Shown: positions 9,401 to 19,340, numbered from the stretch's first letter. The stretch is DNA of 64,000 nt from Mucilaginibacter terrigena (GCF_004168255.1 NZ_SEWG01000002.1:248001-312000); one strand, 5' to 3'. Program-made: numbers and translations. The notes: generated by a model not told the origin, from the letters alone.

Positions 9401-12400
9401 GTAGCGGGTTTTATAAAAACCACGCTGGCGCTGTTCCACAAGCAGATCCCGGCATCGCTGTACTATACCAAACCAAACCCCAATATCGATTTTGCTGATA
9501 GTCCGTTTTTTGTGAACACCAGCCTTACCAACTGGCAAAGCGATGGCAAGCGCAGGGCAGGGGTAAGCTCGTTTGGCGTAGGCGGTACCAACGTGCACAC
9601 CGTACTGGAAGAATACGTTAGGATAGAGCAGCCGCTTGGCGAAAGCCGCCTGTTGTCATTGATCAGCTGGTCGGCAAAAACGGCAACCAGCGCCAGTAAA
9701 TGGGCCGACAGACTGTATTATTATGTTGAACAGAACGAAGATGTTAAAGTTGATGATATTGCCCGGAGCCTGCATACTACCCGTACAGATTTTAAAGAAC
9801 GAAATTTTATTTTGGCAGCCGACAGGGCCGACCTGCTGGATAAACTCACCAAATTTAAACGCGACCCATCCAATTCAAAAACCCTGACTGAAAAGGCAAG
9901 CGAAATAGTTTTCATGTTCCCCGGCCAGGGTGCGCAGTACCTGAACATGGGCCGAGGGCTTTATGAACAGGAACCCGTTTTTGCCGGTGCGGTTAACGAG
10001 TGCGTGGCATTGCTGAAAGGCACAGCGCATGAAGATATCCTCGATATTATTTATGCCGATGCATCTGCGGAAGCCACAGAAAAACTGAAAGATACTTTTT
10101 ATACCCAGCCTGCTATATTCATCACCTCGTATGCCATGGCTAAGCTGTGGATGAACTGGGGAATAACGCCATCAGTATTTGTAGGGCACAGTATAGGCGA
10201 ATTTGTAGCCGCGCATTTTGCAGGCATCTTTAACCTGCCCGATGCCTTGAAGCTGATCGCTGAGCGTGCCAAACTGGTTAGCGGCGTTGCCGAAGGCGAT
10301 ATGCTATCGGTACGTACCACCGCTGCCGAACTGGAGAAGATCTTACCGGCAAACCTTTCTATCGCCGTTATCAACAGCAATAAACTATCGGTGGTAGCGG
10401 GCGAAAAGGATGCGGTTGCCGCATTTGCCAAAGTGCTGGAAGAAAAAGGCATCCCCGGCAGGTTATTGCAAACCAGCCATGCTTTCCACTCGGCCATGAT
10501 GGATGATATTGTGGTGCCGTTTGAGGAGGTGGTACGGTCGGTAAAAATAAACGCGCCGGTTAAACCCATTGTATCAACCGCCACAGGTAAATGGCTCAGC
10601 GAAGCCGAAGCAACCGACCCTCAATATTGGGCGCAGCACCTCCGTAAAACCGTGCGCTTCGCGGATGCCATTGATACCCTGGCCGAAGATAACGGCCGCC
10701 TGTTTTTAGAGGTTGGCCCCGGCCGTACGCTGGCCACCTTAGCCGCGCAGCAAACCGCGGAAAACCCGGTCGCAACCGTGCCCGGTATTGACGGCAGCGG
10801 CGATATGCCCGAGTATCAATCGGTATTAAAAGCGCTTGGCCAGTTATGGCTAAACGGCGTAGAGCCCGGTTGGGGAACGTTTTATAGCGGGCGTTATAAA
10901 AGATTAAGGCTGCCGGGCTATGCCTTCGATCATAAAAAATATTGGGTAGAGCCTGTAATAATTAATCAAACAGGAACAGTAAATTACCAACCGGAAGAAA
11001 TTGTGCCGGATGTACCACAACCAAATACAACCGAAAATATTATACAAAATAATATAATGAGAAAAGATTTGCTGGCCGATAAGCTGCACGAAATTTTTGA
11101 AGATGCATCAGGTATCGAGATCGATAAGGCATCTGCAGATCTGAGCTTCCCCGAAATTGGTTTCGATTCGTTATTGTTAACACAAATTGCTACCAATCTT
11201 AAAAAAACATTCAACGTTACCATCACCTTCAGGAAACTGTTCGAGGAATACAATTCTATTAACCTGCTGGCCGATTTCCTGGATAAGAACCTGCCCGCAG
11301 GCCAGTTTGAGCCACAACAAGCACAGCGCCAGGCACAGGTACAAAGTATACCTTTTGCATCAAACGGAAACAGTAATATTTCGTTACATAACATTTCGCA
11401 GCAGTTGCAATCTTTGGCGCACCAAATAGCCTTTTTGCAGGGTGGCGATATTAAAATGACGCAGGTTATCCTTCCGCCGCCGCCATTTAACGATATGAAG
11501 GGCGCGCCTGTTGCTCCGCCTGCGTTAGACCAGGAACCGGATATCACGCCGGAAGAAATGGTGGAGATAAAAAAACCATTTGGCGCTACCGCCCGCATCG
11601 AACGCAAGGTGCAGGAGTTGGATGATAAGCAAATGGCTTTTTTGGCCGACCTGACCAAAGCATATAACGCTAAAACCAAAAAAAGCAAGGAGCAAACCCA
11701 GCAGCACCGCGCCTATATGGCCGACCCGCGCGTGGTAAGCGGCTTCAGGCCGTTGACCAAGGAAGTTGTTTACCCGATAGTGATCAACCGCTCAAAAGGC
11801 AGCCGCCTTTGGGATGTGGATGGCAACGAATATATCGACGCGCTGAACGGGTTTGGCTCTAACATGCTGGGCTACCAGCCCGATGTTTTAAAAAATGCCA
11901 TCCAGGAGCAGTTAGAACTGGGTTACGAGATTGGCCCGCAGCACGAAATGGCCGGCGGCGTTTGCAAAATGATGTGCGAGTTTACCAACTTCGACCGTGC
12001 AGGCTTGTGCAATACCGGTTCAGAAGCGGTGTTGGGCGCTATGCGCATAGCCCGTACGGTTACCGGCCGCTCGCTTATAGTGGCGTTCAGCGGTTCGTAC
12101 CATGGTATTATGGACGAGGTGATCGTCCGCGGCACTAAAAAGCTGAAAACAGTCCCTGCCGCGTCGGGTATCTTGCCCGAGAACGTGCAGAGCATGCTGA
12201 TACTGGATTACGGTACAGACGAAGCATTAAGAATAATAAAGGAACGTGCCGGTGAAATTGCCGCCGTATTGGTAGAACCGGTGCAAAGCCGCAGGCCCGA
12301 GTTTCAACCCATAGAGTTCCTGAAAGAATTGAGGACTGTAACCGCCGATGCCAAAATAGCTTTGGTTTTCGACGAGGTGATCAGCGGTTTCCGCTTCCAT

Positions 12401-13141
12401 CCGGGCGGGGCGCAGGCGCTATTTGGCGTAAAGGCCGATATCGGTACATACGGTAAGGTTATTGGCGGCGGTATGCCGGTTGGCGCCATCTGCGGTATTA
12501 AAGAATACATGGACGCTCTTGATGGCGGCTATTGGGAGTTTGGAGATGATTCTGTTCCCGAAGTAGGGGTGACCTATTTCGCGGGTACGTTTGTAAGGCA
12601 CCCGCTTGCCTTGGCGGCAGCAAAAGCATCCTTACAATACATGAAAGACCGCGGCCCGGCCCTGCAACAGAAACTTACAGGCCTTGCCACCCGTTTAAAG
12701 GAGGGTATGGACGCCTTTTGCAAAAAACACAACATCCCGTTAACCGTAGTGGGCTATGGCTCGTTATGGCGGTTAAAGTTTTTGGAAGATATCCCTTACA
12801 GCGAATTGCTGTTTACGCTGATGCGCTTAAAAGGTATCCACATTCTGGATGGTTTCCCTTGCTTTATGACCGATGCGCATACCGAGGAGGATGTAGACAC
12901 GATGATAGCCAAATTTGGCGAAAGCGTTGAAGAAATGACCGAAGCCGGATTTTTTAAGGCGCAAAATACAGCGCCTGTTATATCTTTGGCTACACCCAAT
13001 GCCCCGGCAATAACCAACGCTAACACGCCGCCTGTAGAGGGCGCCAGGCTTGGCCGCGATAAGGACGGCAACCCGGCATGGTTTGTAAAGGACGAGAGCA
13101 ATCTTGGCAAATACATTCAAATAAATTTAAACGGCGAGTAA
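6491..13141 (+). CDS. Hybrid NRPS-PKS-aminotransferase megasynthase (A-PCP-KS-AT-ACP-AMT)
   Basis: The 2216-residue enzyme has six domains. An adenylation domain (about 15-510) carries YTSGSTGKPKG, YGPTEA, YRSGDLGRYLPDG and TSGKVDRNAL. A PCP follows (GGNS, Ser561). The ketosynthase (from about 617) has Cys789, His925 and His964. The acyltransferase (from about 1140) has Ser1234 in GHSIGE and HAFH (1330-1333), pointing to malonyl-CoA. An ACP has Ser1560. A class III aminotransferase (about 1690-2150) has its PLP Lys1989 in TYGKVIGGG. No condensation, KR or DH domain is present, so it acts as loading plus first extension module: the beta-ketone should be transaminated to a beta-amine. The specificity code read by eye is DAMNIAMVCK, close to the Phe code of GrsA, suggesting a hydrophobic amino acid. 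The C-terminal tail passes the chain to the next protein, whose gene starts 1 nt later. Confidence 0.93.
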   Translation: MDILTNNKYTNISTDDVFIHHLFEQQAEQNPTVTAVQFGDNKITYAELNARADELAKALVSVSPASLVIGVSATRSIETIVSLLAILKAGKAYLPLDPTFPADRLQDIVADCGMDTILAPEKDKSVFSALVKNVIDSGEQVTAMESIGGAAKTKVAYIIYTSGSTGKPKGVCVGHVGVVNLINWHQRISPYLGVGHKTLQFSPLIFDASVMEIFCTLCIGGTLVLVEDETRIDPLKLLQYVDEQKVNRINVPFVALQYFTEAADAGQYFPASLQEVISAGEQLKITPQVLRFFQALPGCVFYNMYGPTEASVCSTALKMEGPAENWPLLPTIGKAMDNVTINVLDEQLKEVAKDEQGELCISGINLAYGYLNRPDLTDEKFINWTDAAGKPTRIYRSGDLGRYLPDGNIEYLGRRDTQVKIRGNRVEVGEIEVVLNQLEGIQQSVVVAREDVPGQKRLVAYLVSSGVKKDIAFLRDSIEKKLPDYMMPSAFVWVDGFAKTTSGKVDRNALPAPDTKRPELSVLYQAPVTPAEKHTAALWAELLQLDKVGIYDNFFELGGNSILALKTVAGLKKQHNYTLPITKLYQYPTVNGIAAFLEGNKVVAKIAAVKPKKDKTGNDIAVIGMAARFPGANNIYEFWQVLTEGRETTSFFTDEELDQSIPYEIRNAPNYVKARGIVENSEGFDAAFFGVSPKVAELMDPQHRIFLELAWEALETSGHLPAKYTGSVGVFAGTGNNTYYTNNVISNTQKIENVGSFLTSTINEKDYIATRTAYELDLNGPAVSVHAACSTSLLAIVQAADSIRNGQCNVALAGGTSISSPIKSGHLYQQGTMLSADGHCRSFDADSDGTVFSDGAGVVVLKSLEEAERDGDTIYAVLKGVGLNNDGGDKGSFTAPSAVGQAGAIAMAIADAGVDPATITYLEAHGTATALGDPIEIEGLNLAFGKQEKNQYCAIGSVKSNMGHTVAAAGVAGFIKTTLALFHKQIPASLYYTKPNPNIDFADSPFFVNTSLTNWQSDGKRRAGVSSFGVGGTNVHTVLEEYVRIEQPLGESRLLSLISWSAKTATSASKWADRLYYYVEQNEDVKVDDIARSLHTTRTDFKERNFILAADRADLLDKLTKFKRDPSNSKTLTEKASEIVFMFPGQGAQYLNMGRGLYEQEPVFAGAVNECVALLKGTAHEDILDIIYADASAEATEKLKDTFYTQPAIFITSYAMAKLWMNWGITPSVFVGHSIGEFVAAHFAGIFNLPDALKLIAERAKLVSGVAEGDMLSVRTTAAELEKILPANLSIAVINSNKLSVVAGEKDAVAAFAKVLEEKGIPGRLLQTSHAFHSAMMDDIVVPFEEVVRSVKINAPVKPIVSTATGKWLSEAEATDPQYWAQHLRKTVRFADAIDTLAEDNGRLFLEVGPGRTLATLAAQQTAENPVATVPGIDGSGDMPEYQSVLKALGQLWLNGVEPGWGTFYSGRYKRLRLPGYAFDHKKYWVEPVIINQTGTVNYQPEEIVPDVPQPNTTENIIQNNIMRKDLLADKLHEIFEDASGIEIDKASADLSFPEIGFDSLLLTQIATNLKKTFNVTITFRKLFEEYNSINLLADFLDKNLPAGQFEPQQAQRQAQVQSIPFASNGNSNISLHNISQQLQSLAHQIAFLQGGDIKMTQVILPPPPFNDMKGAPVAPPALDQEPDITPEEMVEIKKPFGATARIERKVQELDDKQMAFLADLTKAYNAKTKKSKEQTQQHRAYMADPRVVSGFRPLTKEVVYPIVINRSKGSRLWDVDGNEYIDALNGFGSNMLGYQPDVLKNAIQEQLELGYEIGPQHEMAGGVCKMMCEFTNFDRAGLCNTGSEAVLGAMRIARTVTGRSLIVAFSGSYHGIMDEVIVRGTKKLKTVPAASGILPENVQSMLILDYGTDEALRIIKERAGEIAAVLVEPVQSRRPEFQPIEFLKELRTVTADAKIALVFDEVISGFRFHPGGAQALFGVKADIGTYGKVIGGGMPVGAICGIKEYMDALDGGYWEFGDDSVPEVGVTYFAGTFVRHPLALAAAKASLQYMKDRGPALQQKLTGLATRLKEGMDAFCKKHNIPLTVVGYGSLWRLKFLEDIPYSELLFTLMRLKGIHILDGFPCFMTDAHTEEDVDTMIAKFGESVEEMTEAGFFKAQNTAPVISLATPNAPAITNANTPPVEGARLGRDKDGNPAWFVKDESNLGKYIQINLNGE

Positions 13142-13142
13142 T

Positions 13143-16100
13143 TTGGACCAGACTGCTACATATTCCCCCCAGGTTAGTCCCGACGAATTTGACCCGTTCG
13201 CAGGGCCCGAGATACTGCTGGTTGCGCCGGCTACCGAGCCGCAGACCGAGATCTGGACGTCGTGCCTTATTGGCGGCAATGATGCCAACTGCGCCTATAA
13301 CGATTCGGCGTCCATTGTACTAACCGGCACGTTTGATAAGGATGCCATGATGAAGGCTTTGCAGGCTTTATCAGACCGGCACGAGGCTTTGCGCACTGTT
13401 TTTAGCGCTGATGGTGCCAATATCATCGTTTATAACAACCCCGAAATTAATGTTGAGTATCACGACCTGTCGTTACAGGACGATGAACAGAACAAACTTT
13501 TTATAAAAAACTACAACAGGCAGCTGGCTATTACCCCGCTCGACCTGGTGAACGGTCCGCTTTACAAGGCCGCCATATTAAAACTAAGCTACGATGAGCA
13601 CTACGTAGTACTGCTGATGCACCACATTGTGTGCGATGGCTGGTCGGTGGGGATCATCATGCAGGACCTGAGTAAGCTATACTCGGCCTTTGCGCAAAAC
13701 GAAACACCAAACCTGCCGCCTGCACCGCAATTTAGCCGGTACGCCATCGAAGAAATTGAAGCATCGCGAGGTGCGGAGCACCAGGCAACAGAAAAATACT
13801 GGGTAGACCAATACATCGGCAGCAACCATTTGTTGGATTTACCTACCGATAACCCAAGGCCATCGCCGCGTACTTATAAAAGCAACCGCGCCGATTTTAG
13901 CCTGGATGCCGCGTTGGTAAACGACCTGAAACTACTGGCCCGCAAAGCCGGCAGCAGCTTTGTTACCACGGTAATGGTTTCATTCGAGGTCTTTCTGCAC
14001 CAGTTGACGGGGCAGGACGAGATCATTATCGGCCTGCCGGCTGCCGGGCAATCCGCCACAGGGAATTTTGGTTTGGTTGGGCATTGCGTAAACCTGCTGC
14101 CGCTGCGCAGTTTCCTAAAAGGCGATCAATCGTTTGTAGATTATTTGAAGGCCCGCAAAAGCGAAGTACTTGATGCTTACGACCATCAGCAATATACCTT
14201 TGGCAGCCTGCTTAAAAAATTAAGCATCCCCCGCGACCCGTCACGTTTGCCATTGGTACCCGTGGTGTTCAATATCGATATCGGGATGGACGAGGGTATA
14301 GGCTTCCATAACCTGAAGCACCGCTACATCAACAACCCGCGCGAATATGAGACTTTCGAGATCTTCCTGAATATAACAGATCATAAGGGTACGCTAACGC
14401 TGGAGTGGTCGTACAATACGCAACTGTTCGGGCTCGCTACTATCAGCCGTTTTATGGACGAGTTTGAGCACATGCTGCGTGAGGTAGTGAAAGCGCCGGA
14501 TACCCTTATCGGGAAGATACCGGTTATGAACGCCGCGGAGATACAGCAACAATTGGATAAATGGAACGATACTAAGGTTGATTATCCGAAGGAAAAGCCG
14601 TTGCACCAGGTCATCAGCGAAACGGCGTCGCTATATCCAAACAGTATCACCCTTAAATTTAAAAACGAAGAGCTTACCTATACGCAGCTAAACCAAAAGG
14701 CCAACCAATTGGCGGCTGTGCTGATAGAGAACGGCGTAAGGGTGAACGATAAGGTTGCCCTGTCGCTGGATAGGTCGGCAGAGCTGGTTGTGGCATTGCT
14801 GGCCATTATTAAGGCGGGCGCAACCTATATCCCGCTCGACCCCGCGTTCCCTATCAACCGCATCAATTACATGCTGGAAGATTCGGCCGCGGTGGTGCTG
14901 CTTACTTCAGAAACCTACAAGGGCAAATACGAATCGGGCGCCGAAGAAATTATCCTTGACGACATCTGGCCGGGCCTTAACAGTTATCCAACCACCGACC
15001 CCGATGTAAAAGTAACAGGCGAGGACCTGATCTATATCCTTTACACATCAGGCTCAACCGGGCAGCCAAAAGGGGTGCAGATAAAGCACCACAACGTGGT
15101 TAACTTTTTGTACAGCATGCAAAAGCAGCCGGGGCTTGCCGCCGCCGACAAGCTGCTTGCCGTTACCACCATAAGCTTTGATATTGCCGGGCTGGAGCTT
15201 TGGCTGCCGCTGATAACGGGCGCGCAAATAGTGCTGGCCGATGCTGCTACTGCAAAAGATGGTAATGCGCTATTGGACATCATCCGTAAGGAAAAGATAA
15301 CCGTAATGCAGGCCACGCCATATACCTGGCGTATTATGCTGGAAGCCGGCTGGGATAAAGAAAAAATAAAGGTGATTTGCGGCGGCGAGGCCCTGCCGAT
15401 GGACCTGGCGCAGCGCATCTTAGAAAGGTCGGCATCCCTGTGGAATGTTTACGGGCCAACGGAAACCACCATCTGGTCTACCCTGAAAGAAATTACCGCT
15501 AATGATGGTTTCATCAGCATAGGTAAGCCTATCGATAATACGTTCATCTATATTTTAGATCAGTTCCAAAACCCGCTGGTGCCGGGTGCCGCGGGCGAAA
15601 TTTATATAGCAGGCGAAGGGGTGGCTAAAGGTTACCTGAACCAGCCTGAACTGACAGCAGAAAAATTCGTTCCAGATCCGTTTTCGGACGAACCGGGGGC
15701 GAAAATGTACCGCACCGGCGACCTGGGCTCGTTTACACCCGATGGCGACCTGATGTACCTGTCGCGCATTGACGCGCAGGTTAAAATTCGCGGTTACCGT
15801 ATCGAGACAGGCGAGATAGAATTTAACCTGGCCAAAGAGGAAACCATAAAACAAGCGGTAGTAATTGCCCGTGCCGATAAAAATGGTGTGGATAAGCTGG
15901 TTGCTTACATTATTTTAAAAGAGGGTGTACAGCAGGCCGAAGACAATACCGGGCTGATACAGGAATGGCGAACGAATTTACGGGCATCGGTGCCCGATTA
16001 TATGGTACCCGATAACTTTGTGGTTATTGATGCCATGCCGATGACGCCGAACGGAAAGGTTGATAAAAAAGCACTTGCGGCGCAGGATATAGCTACTGTT

Positions 16101-17174
16101 GAAACCACCAGGTTTATCGCCCCTCGCACGGATGTAGAGAAGTTGGTAGCCGATATATGGACCGAGCTTTTGGGTATTGAGCAGGTGGGCATACACGATA
16201 ACTTTTTTGAGCTTGGCGGCCACTCGCTGATAGCCGTACAGGTAATGGCGAGGATAGAGAAGGAAACAGGCAAGCGCCTGCCGCTTGCTATCTTGTTTGA
16301 GAACTCAACAGTAGAGAAACTATCGCTGATGCTGGAGATGGACGGCAAATCCATTACCTGGGATTCGCTGGTGCCAATAAAACCCAACGGTACTAAAGTA
16401 CCTATCTACATTGTGCATGGCGCCGGGTTAAACGTATTATTGTTTAACACCCTTGCCAAACACATGGATGCCGATCAGCCGGTGTACGGCTTGCAGGCCA
16501 AAGGCTTAAACGGTGTAGACGAGCCGTTAAACAGGATAGAGGATATTGCGGCACATTATATTTCGGCCATAAGGGCGCAAAACCCGGATGGGCCGTACGC
16601 GCTGGCCGGCTTCTCATTTGGAGGCATCATAGCCTACGAAATGGCCAGGCAACTGGAAGCGCTGAATAAGGATGTGCGGATGCTGGCCATGTTTGATACC
16701 TACGCTTACCGTACCCCTTACTATGACCCATTACTGGTGAAATATGTTAAGCGGGGGTTATATTTTGCCCGTAAGGTGTGGCATTCTGTAACGTTTAAGG
16801 ATGGGTTTCAAAAAACGGTTAAAAAGCGTGCCGAGGCCATTGAACGCGGTGCAATAAGGCTTCTATGGAAACTAAAGTTTGGCAGCGAACAAAAGCAGAC
16901 CGGCTTTTTTGGTTATGCCAACAAGATAGACGATATGAACCACATCGCCCAAAAACATTACAGGATCCAGCCGTATGATATTTCTATCGAACTTTTCCGT
17001 GCCGAGATAAGGTCGTTCCATTTGGATGATTACGAGTACATGGGCTGGAAACCCTACGCTTTAAAAGGGGTGAACATCCACAAAGTACCGGGCGAGCACA
17101 ATACCATATTTAAGGAACCTAACGATAAGATCTTTGCGGAGATACTGCAGGATTGCCTGGATAAGATCAATTAA
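13143..17174 (+). CDS. Terminal NRPS module (C-A-PCP-TE)
   Basis: A condensation domain (about 25-465) contains the catalytic HHIVCDG (160-166). The adenylation domain (about 480-1000) has YTSGSTGQPKG, YGPTETTIW and YRTGDLG. The PCP Ser is 1028 in GGHS. A thioesterase (from about 1075) has Ser1158 in GFSFGG and a likely His1319 in GEHNT. The by-eye specificity code is DILQIGVIWK, very near the glycine code DILQLGLIWK. The module should therefore join the aminated polyketide-amino acid from the previous enzyme to glycine and release it by hydrolysis or cyclisation. The start is TTG at 13143, 1 nt after the preceding stop; the next in-frame ATG lies inside the C domain. No epimerase or tailoring domain is present. 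Confidence 0.93.
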   Translation: MDQTATYSPQVSPDEFDPFAGPEILLVAPATEPQTEIWTSCLIGGNDANCAYNDSASIVLTGTFDKDAMMKALQALSDRHEALRTVFSADGANIIVYNNPEINVEYHDLSLQDDEQNKLFIKNYNRQLAITPLDLVNGPLYKAAILKLSYDEHYVVLLMHHIVCDGWSVGIIMQDLSKLYSAFAQNETPNLPPAPQFSRYAIEEIEASRGAEHQATEKYWVDQYIGSNHLLDLPTDNPRPSPRTYKSNRADFSLDAALVNDLKLLARKAGSSFVTTVMVSFEVFLHQLTGQDEIIIGLPAAGQSATGNFGLVGHCVNLLPLRSFLKGDQSFVDYLKARKSEVLDAYDHQQYTFGSLLKKLSIPRDPSRLPLVPVVFNIDIGMDEGIGFHNLKHRYINNPREYETFEIFLNITDHKGTLTLEWSYNTQLFGLATISRFMDEFEHMLREVVKAPDTLIGKIPVMNAAEIQQQLDKWNDTKVDYPKEKPLHQVISETASLYPNSITLKFKNEELTYTQLNQKANQLAAVLIENGVRVNDKVALSLDRSAELVVALLAIIKAGATYIPLDPAFPINRINYMLEDSAAVVLLTSETYKGKYESGAEEIILDDIWPGLNSYPTTDPDVKVTGEDLIYILYTSGSTGQPKGVQIKHHNVVNFLYSMQKQPGLAAADKLLAVTTISFDIAGLELWLPLITGAQIVLADAATAKDGNALLDIIRKEKITVMQATPYTWRIMLEAGWDKEKIKVICGGEALPMDLAQRILERSASLWNVYGPTETTIWSTLKEITANDGFISIGKPIDNTFIYILDQFQNPLVPGAAGEIYIAGEGVAKGYLNQPELTAEKFVPDPFSDEPGAKMYRTGDLGSFTPDGDLMYLSRIDAQVKIRGYRIETGEIEFNLAKEETIKQAVVIARADKNGVDKLVAYIILKEGVQQAEDNTGLIQEWRTNLRASVPDYMVPDNFVVIDAMPMTPNGKVDKKALAAQDIATVETTRFIAPRTDVEKLVADIWTELLGIEQVGIHDNFFELGGHSLIAVQVMARIEKETGKRLPLAILFENSTVEKLSLMLEMDGKSITWDSLVPIKPNGTKVPIYIVHGAGLNVLLFNTLAKHMDADQPVYGLQAKGLNGVDEPLNRIEDIAAHYISAIRAQNPDGPYALAGFSFGGIIAYEMARQLEALNKDVRMLAMFDTYAYRTPYYDPLLVKYVKRGLYFARKVWHSVTFKDGFQKTVKKRAEAIERGAIRLLWKLKFGSEQKQTGFFGYANKIDDMNHIAQKHYRIQPYDISIELFRAEIRSFHLDDYEYMGWKPYALKGVNIHKVPGEHNTIFKEPNDKIFAEILQDCLDKIN

Positions 17175-17194
17175 CACATCGCGTTAGCAAAGCT

Positions 17195-17935
17195 TTGGGC
17201 ACCATAACAAACCGGTATTTAAATGAGGTACACTGGCAGCAGCCGGGCGATCCAAAATTACGGGTTACCGGTAACGCGGTACATGTATGGCGCATCTGCA
17301 TCAGCAAAAACCTGAAACGCTTAGAGCAATTTGAAGCCCTGCTAAACCCCGAAGAAACCCTGCGCGCCGGCAGGTATAAACAGCAAAAGGATACGTACAG
17401 GTTTATTATTAGTAGGGGCATGCAGCGCATCATATTGGGCAGATATTTAGATCTTCTGCCCGCCGCGCTGCAATTTGTTTTAGGTGATAACAAAAAGCCA
17501 CACGTTGTTGGCAATAATGGCGATACCATCCACTATAACCTTTCTCACTCGGGCGATTGGATCTTGCTGGCCATTGCCGCATCACCCATAGGTACCGATG
17601 TGGAGTTTATTGATAATAATTTCAGCTTTCGCGATATCCTGCCGGACAATTTCAGTAACGATGAAATTGCATATATCAACCATGACAATGCTGCAGAAAG
17701 GTTCTTCACCCTTTGGACACGTAAGGAAGCCATCCTGAAAGCTACCGGGCAGGGCCTGGGCGAACACCTGCAGTTAACCCCATCGCTTGATGGTGAACAT
17801 ACTTTATCACGATCAGTCATTGGTGCCGATAAAAACTGGCAGCTAAACAGCTTTCTTGTAAACCCGGGTTATATAGGTAGTGTTGCTGCGGAGGATGCGG
17901 GGCAATTTTTTTTATTTTTTGATGCAAATACGTAG
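17195..17935 (+). CDS. Sfp-type 4'-phosphopantetheinyl transferase
   Basis: The enzyme transfers phosphopantetheine from CoA to carrier-protein serines, activating the three carrier domains encoded just upstream. Visible motifs are NLSHSGDWILLAI, the Mg-binding IGTDVEFI and FFTLWTRKEAILKATGQG (W-x-x-K-E-A). Length (246 aa) fits the Sfp/Gsp class. The gene begins at TTG 17195, 20 nt after the NRPS stop, so it is almost certainly co-transcribed. Its stop abuts that of the convergent next gene with no intergenic base. Confidence 0.92.
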   Translation: MGTITNRYLNEVHWQQPGDPKLRVTGNAVHVWRICISKNLKRLEQFEALLNPEETLRAGRYKQQKDTYRFIISRGMQRIILGRYLDLLPAALQFVLGDNKKPHVVGNNGDTIHYNLSHSGDWILLAIAASPIGTDVEFIDNNFSFRDILPDNFSNDEIAYINHDNAAERFFTLWTRKEAILKATGQGLGEHLQLTPSLDGEHTLSRSVIGADKNWQLNSFLVNPGYIGSVAAEDAGQFFLFFDANT

Positions 17936-19237
17936 CTATTCTGAGGAAACCGGCGATTGTATCGCTTCCTGCGGCATAGGTTTTAAAAGTGCGATCTCTT
18001 TTATCCTCGCAGCAGTTTCCGGCCATTTTTTCGGGTCTTTTGCGGCCATCAAAGTAGTATCGGCGGTGCTGTAGAAGTCGGCAATGCTTTTTTGAAGTTG
18101 CGGGGTAACGTTCTTGTATTGTTGTTCCTGCAACTCTTCCAGCAATTTGTCGTAGGTTTTATCAGCCAGCGGATACTCGCCCAGGTGGGTAGGGTTGCCC
18201 GTATCAAAATCAATATCAGGTAATACCAGTTGATCTTTGCTTAATTGGTTAAGCGCGATGTTGTAGTTTTTCAATATAGCGTCAAAGCTTAGGGCAAACA
18301 ATTTTTGTCCCTGTTCGCCCGGCGATTTGTACTTAAGCGTTTTAAGCGGCCCTATTTTCGGCAATATCTTTATTAAAAATACAACCACTTTGGCAAGAAA
18401 TTTCGGCTCCTGCCGCTCTTTACCAAATTGCAGGTTGAACGCTTTTTTGCTCATTTTGTACTGGAACTTGCGCGCGGTAATGCCGGGGTGCATTTTTTCG
18501 ATATCGGTTTGGTTGGCCTTGTAAGCCGATTTGGTAAGCACGGGGAACAGGTTGCGCACACCCCAGCGCATGGTATTGATGGACGAATTGATATTAGAGA
18601 ATATGGTGTTTAACCGGCGGCCGTAGGTTTCATAAAATGCCCTTTCCAATACAGGTACTGCCATATTAAAGCCGATAAAATCCTTATACCCTTCGGATGT
18701 GTAGCCGTTTTGGCCTATCTGTAACACATCGTATGCAAACTCCATGCGGCTGTGCGAAGTATGATCGTCGTTATAAGTAACCACGCTGCCAAATTGCTTT
18801 TGAAGCTTGGGGTAGATGATGGGCACGTTACGATTGGTTGACATGGAATGCCCGTACTTATCGGCCATGTAATGCGATAGCGCACCCAGCGCGAAGGCAT
18901 ATTCGTTAAGGTTTTGCGCATCGTTAAGGAGGGCTTGTATAAAATCGCCGCTGCGCACGTAGTGCACCAGGTCGGTGAAAAAGCCGTTACCGAAGGGCAT
19001 GTAACCCATGTCGGCCACAATACTGCCCCCATAAGCGTAGGAGTGGGCCATCAGCAACTGTTCGCGGGTAACGTCGGGATATTTTTGTTTAAGCAAGGGC
19101 ATCAGCACCGGTTTCCAAGAAGCATCGATGATAGCCTCGTGGGCCAATATGGAGTATGCCTTTGTAGTTAAGCCGCTAAGCGAAAATAGTATGGTAACAA
19201 AGAAGTATTTACGGAACGACTTAAGAACGGCTGACAT
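17936..19237 (-). CDS. Zinc-dependent phospholipase C-like protein, secreted
   Basis: A hydrophobic leader (FFVTILFSLSGLTTKAYS) is followed by a helical domain rich in the His/Asp pattern of the S1/P1 nuclease-phospholipase C superfamily: AHEAIID, MAHSYAYGGSIVADMG, FALGALSHYMADKYGHSMS. These residues normally form the trinuclear zinc site. The ATG at 19237 (MSAVLKSF) is preferred over a GTG at 19243. The C-terminal 200 residues do not match anything I know. Substrate unknown; phospholipid or other phosphodiester is a family-level guess. It converges with the PPTase and is not part of the cluster. Confidence 0.75.
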   Translation of the reverse strand: MSAVLKSFRKYFFVTILFSLSGLTTKAYSILAHEAIIDASWKPVLMPLLKQKYPDVTREQLLMAHSYAYGGSIVADMGYMPFGNGFFTDLVHYVRSGDFIQALLNDAQNLNEYAFALGALSHYMADKYGHSMSTNRNVPIIYPKLQKQFGSVVTYNDDHTSHSRMEFAYDVLQIGQNGYTSEGYKDFIGFNMAVPVLERAFYETYGRRLNTIFSNINSSINTMRWGVRNLFPVLTKSAYKANQTDIEKMHPGITARKFQYKMSKKAFNLQFGKERQEPKFLAKVVVFLIKILPKIGPLKTLKYKSPGEQGQKLFALSFDAILKNYNIALNQLSKDQLVLPDIDFDTGNPTHLGEYPLADKTYDKLLEELQEQQYKNVTPQLQKSIADFYSTADTTLMAAKDPKKWPETAARIKEIALLKPMPQEAIQSPVSSE

Positions 19238-19340
19238 GAACACTGGTTAAACTATGCGATAAACGGTAATATACAGGCAATGGTTTTAAATAAGCATCCA
19301 AATGATGTAATAGTTACGTTACGCTGTTTTGTGTAGCCGT

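Noticed and set aside
10984..11688. 234-codon minus-strand frame opposite the ACP-AMT linker
   Set aside because: It is Cys/Ser-rich antisense translation of the well-supported megasynthase and has no motif.
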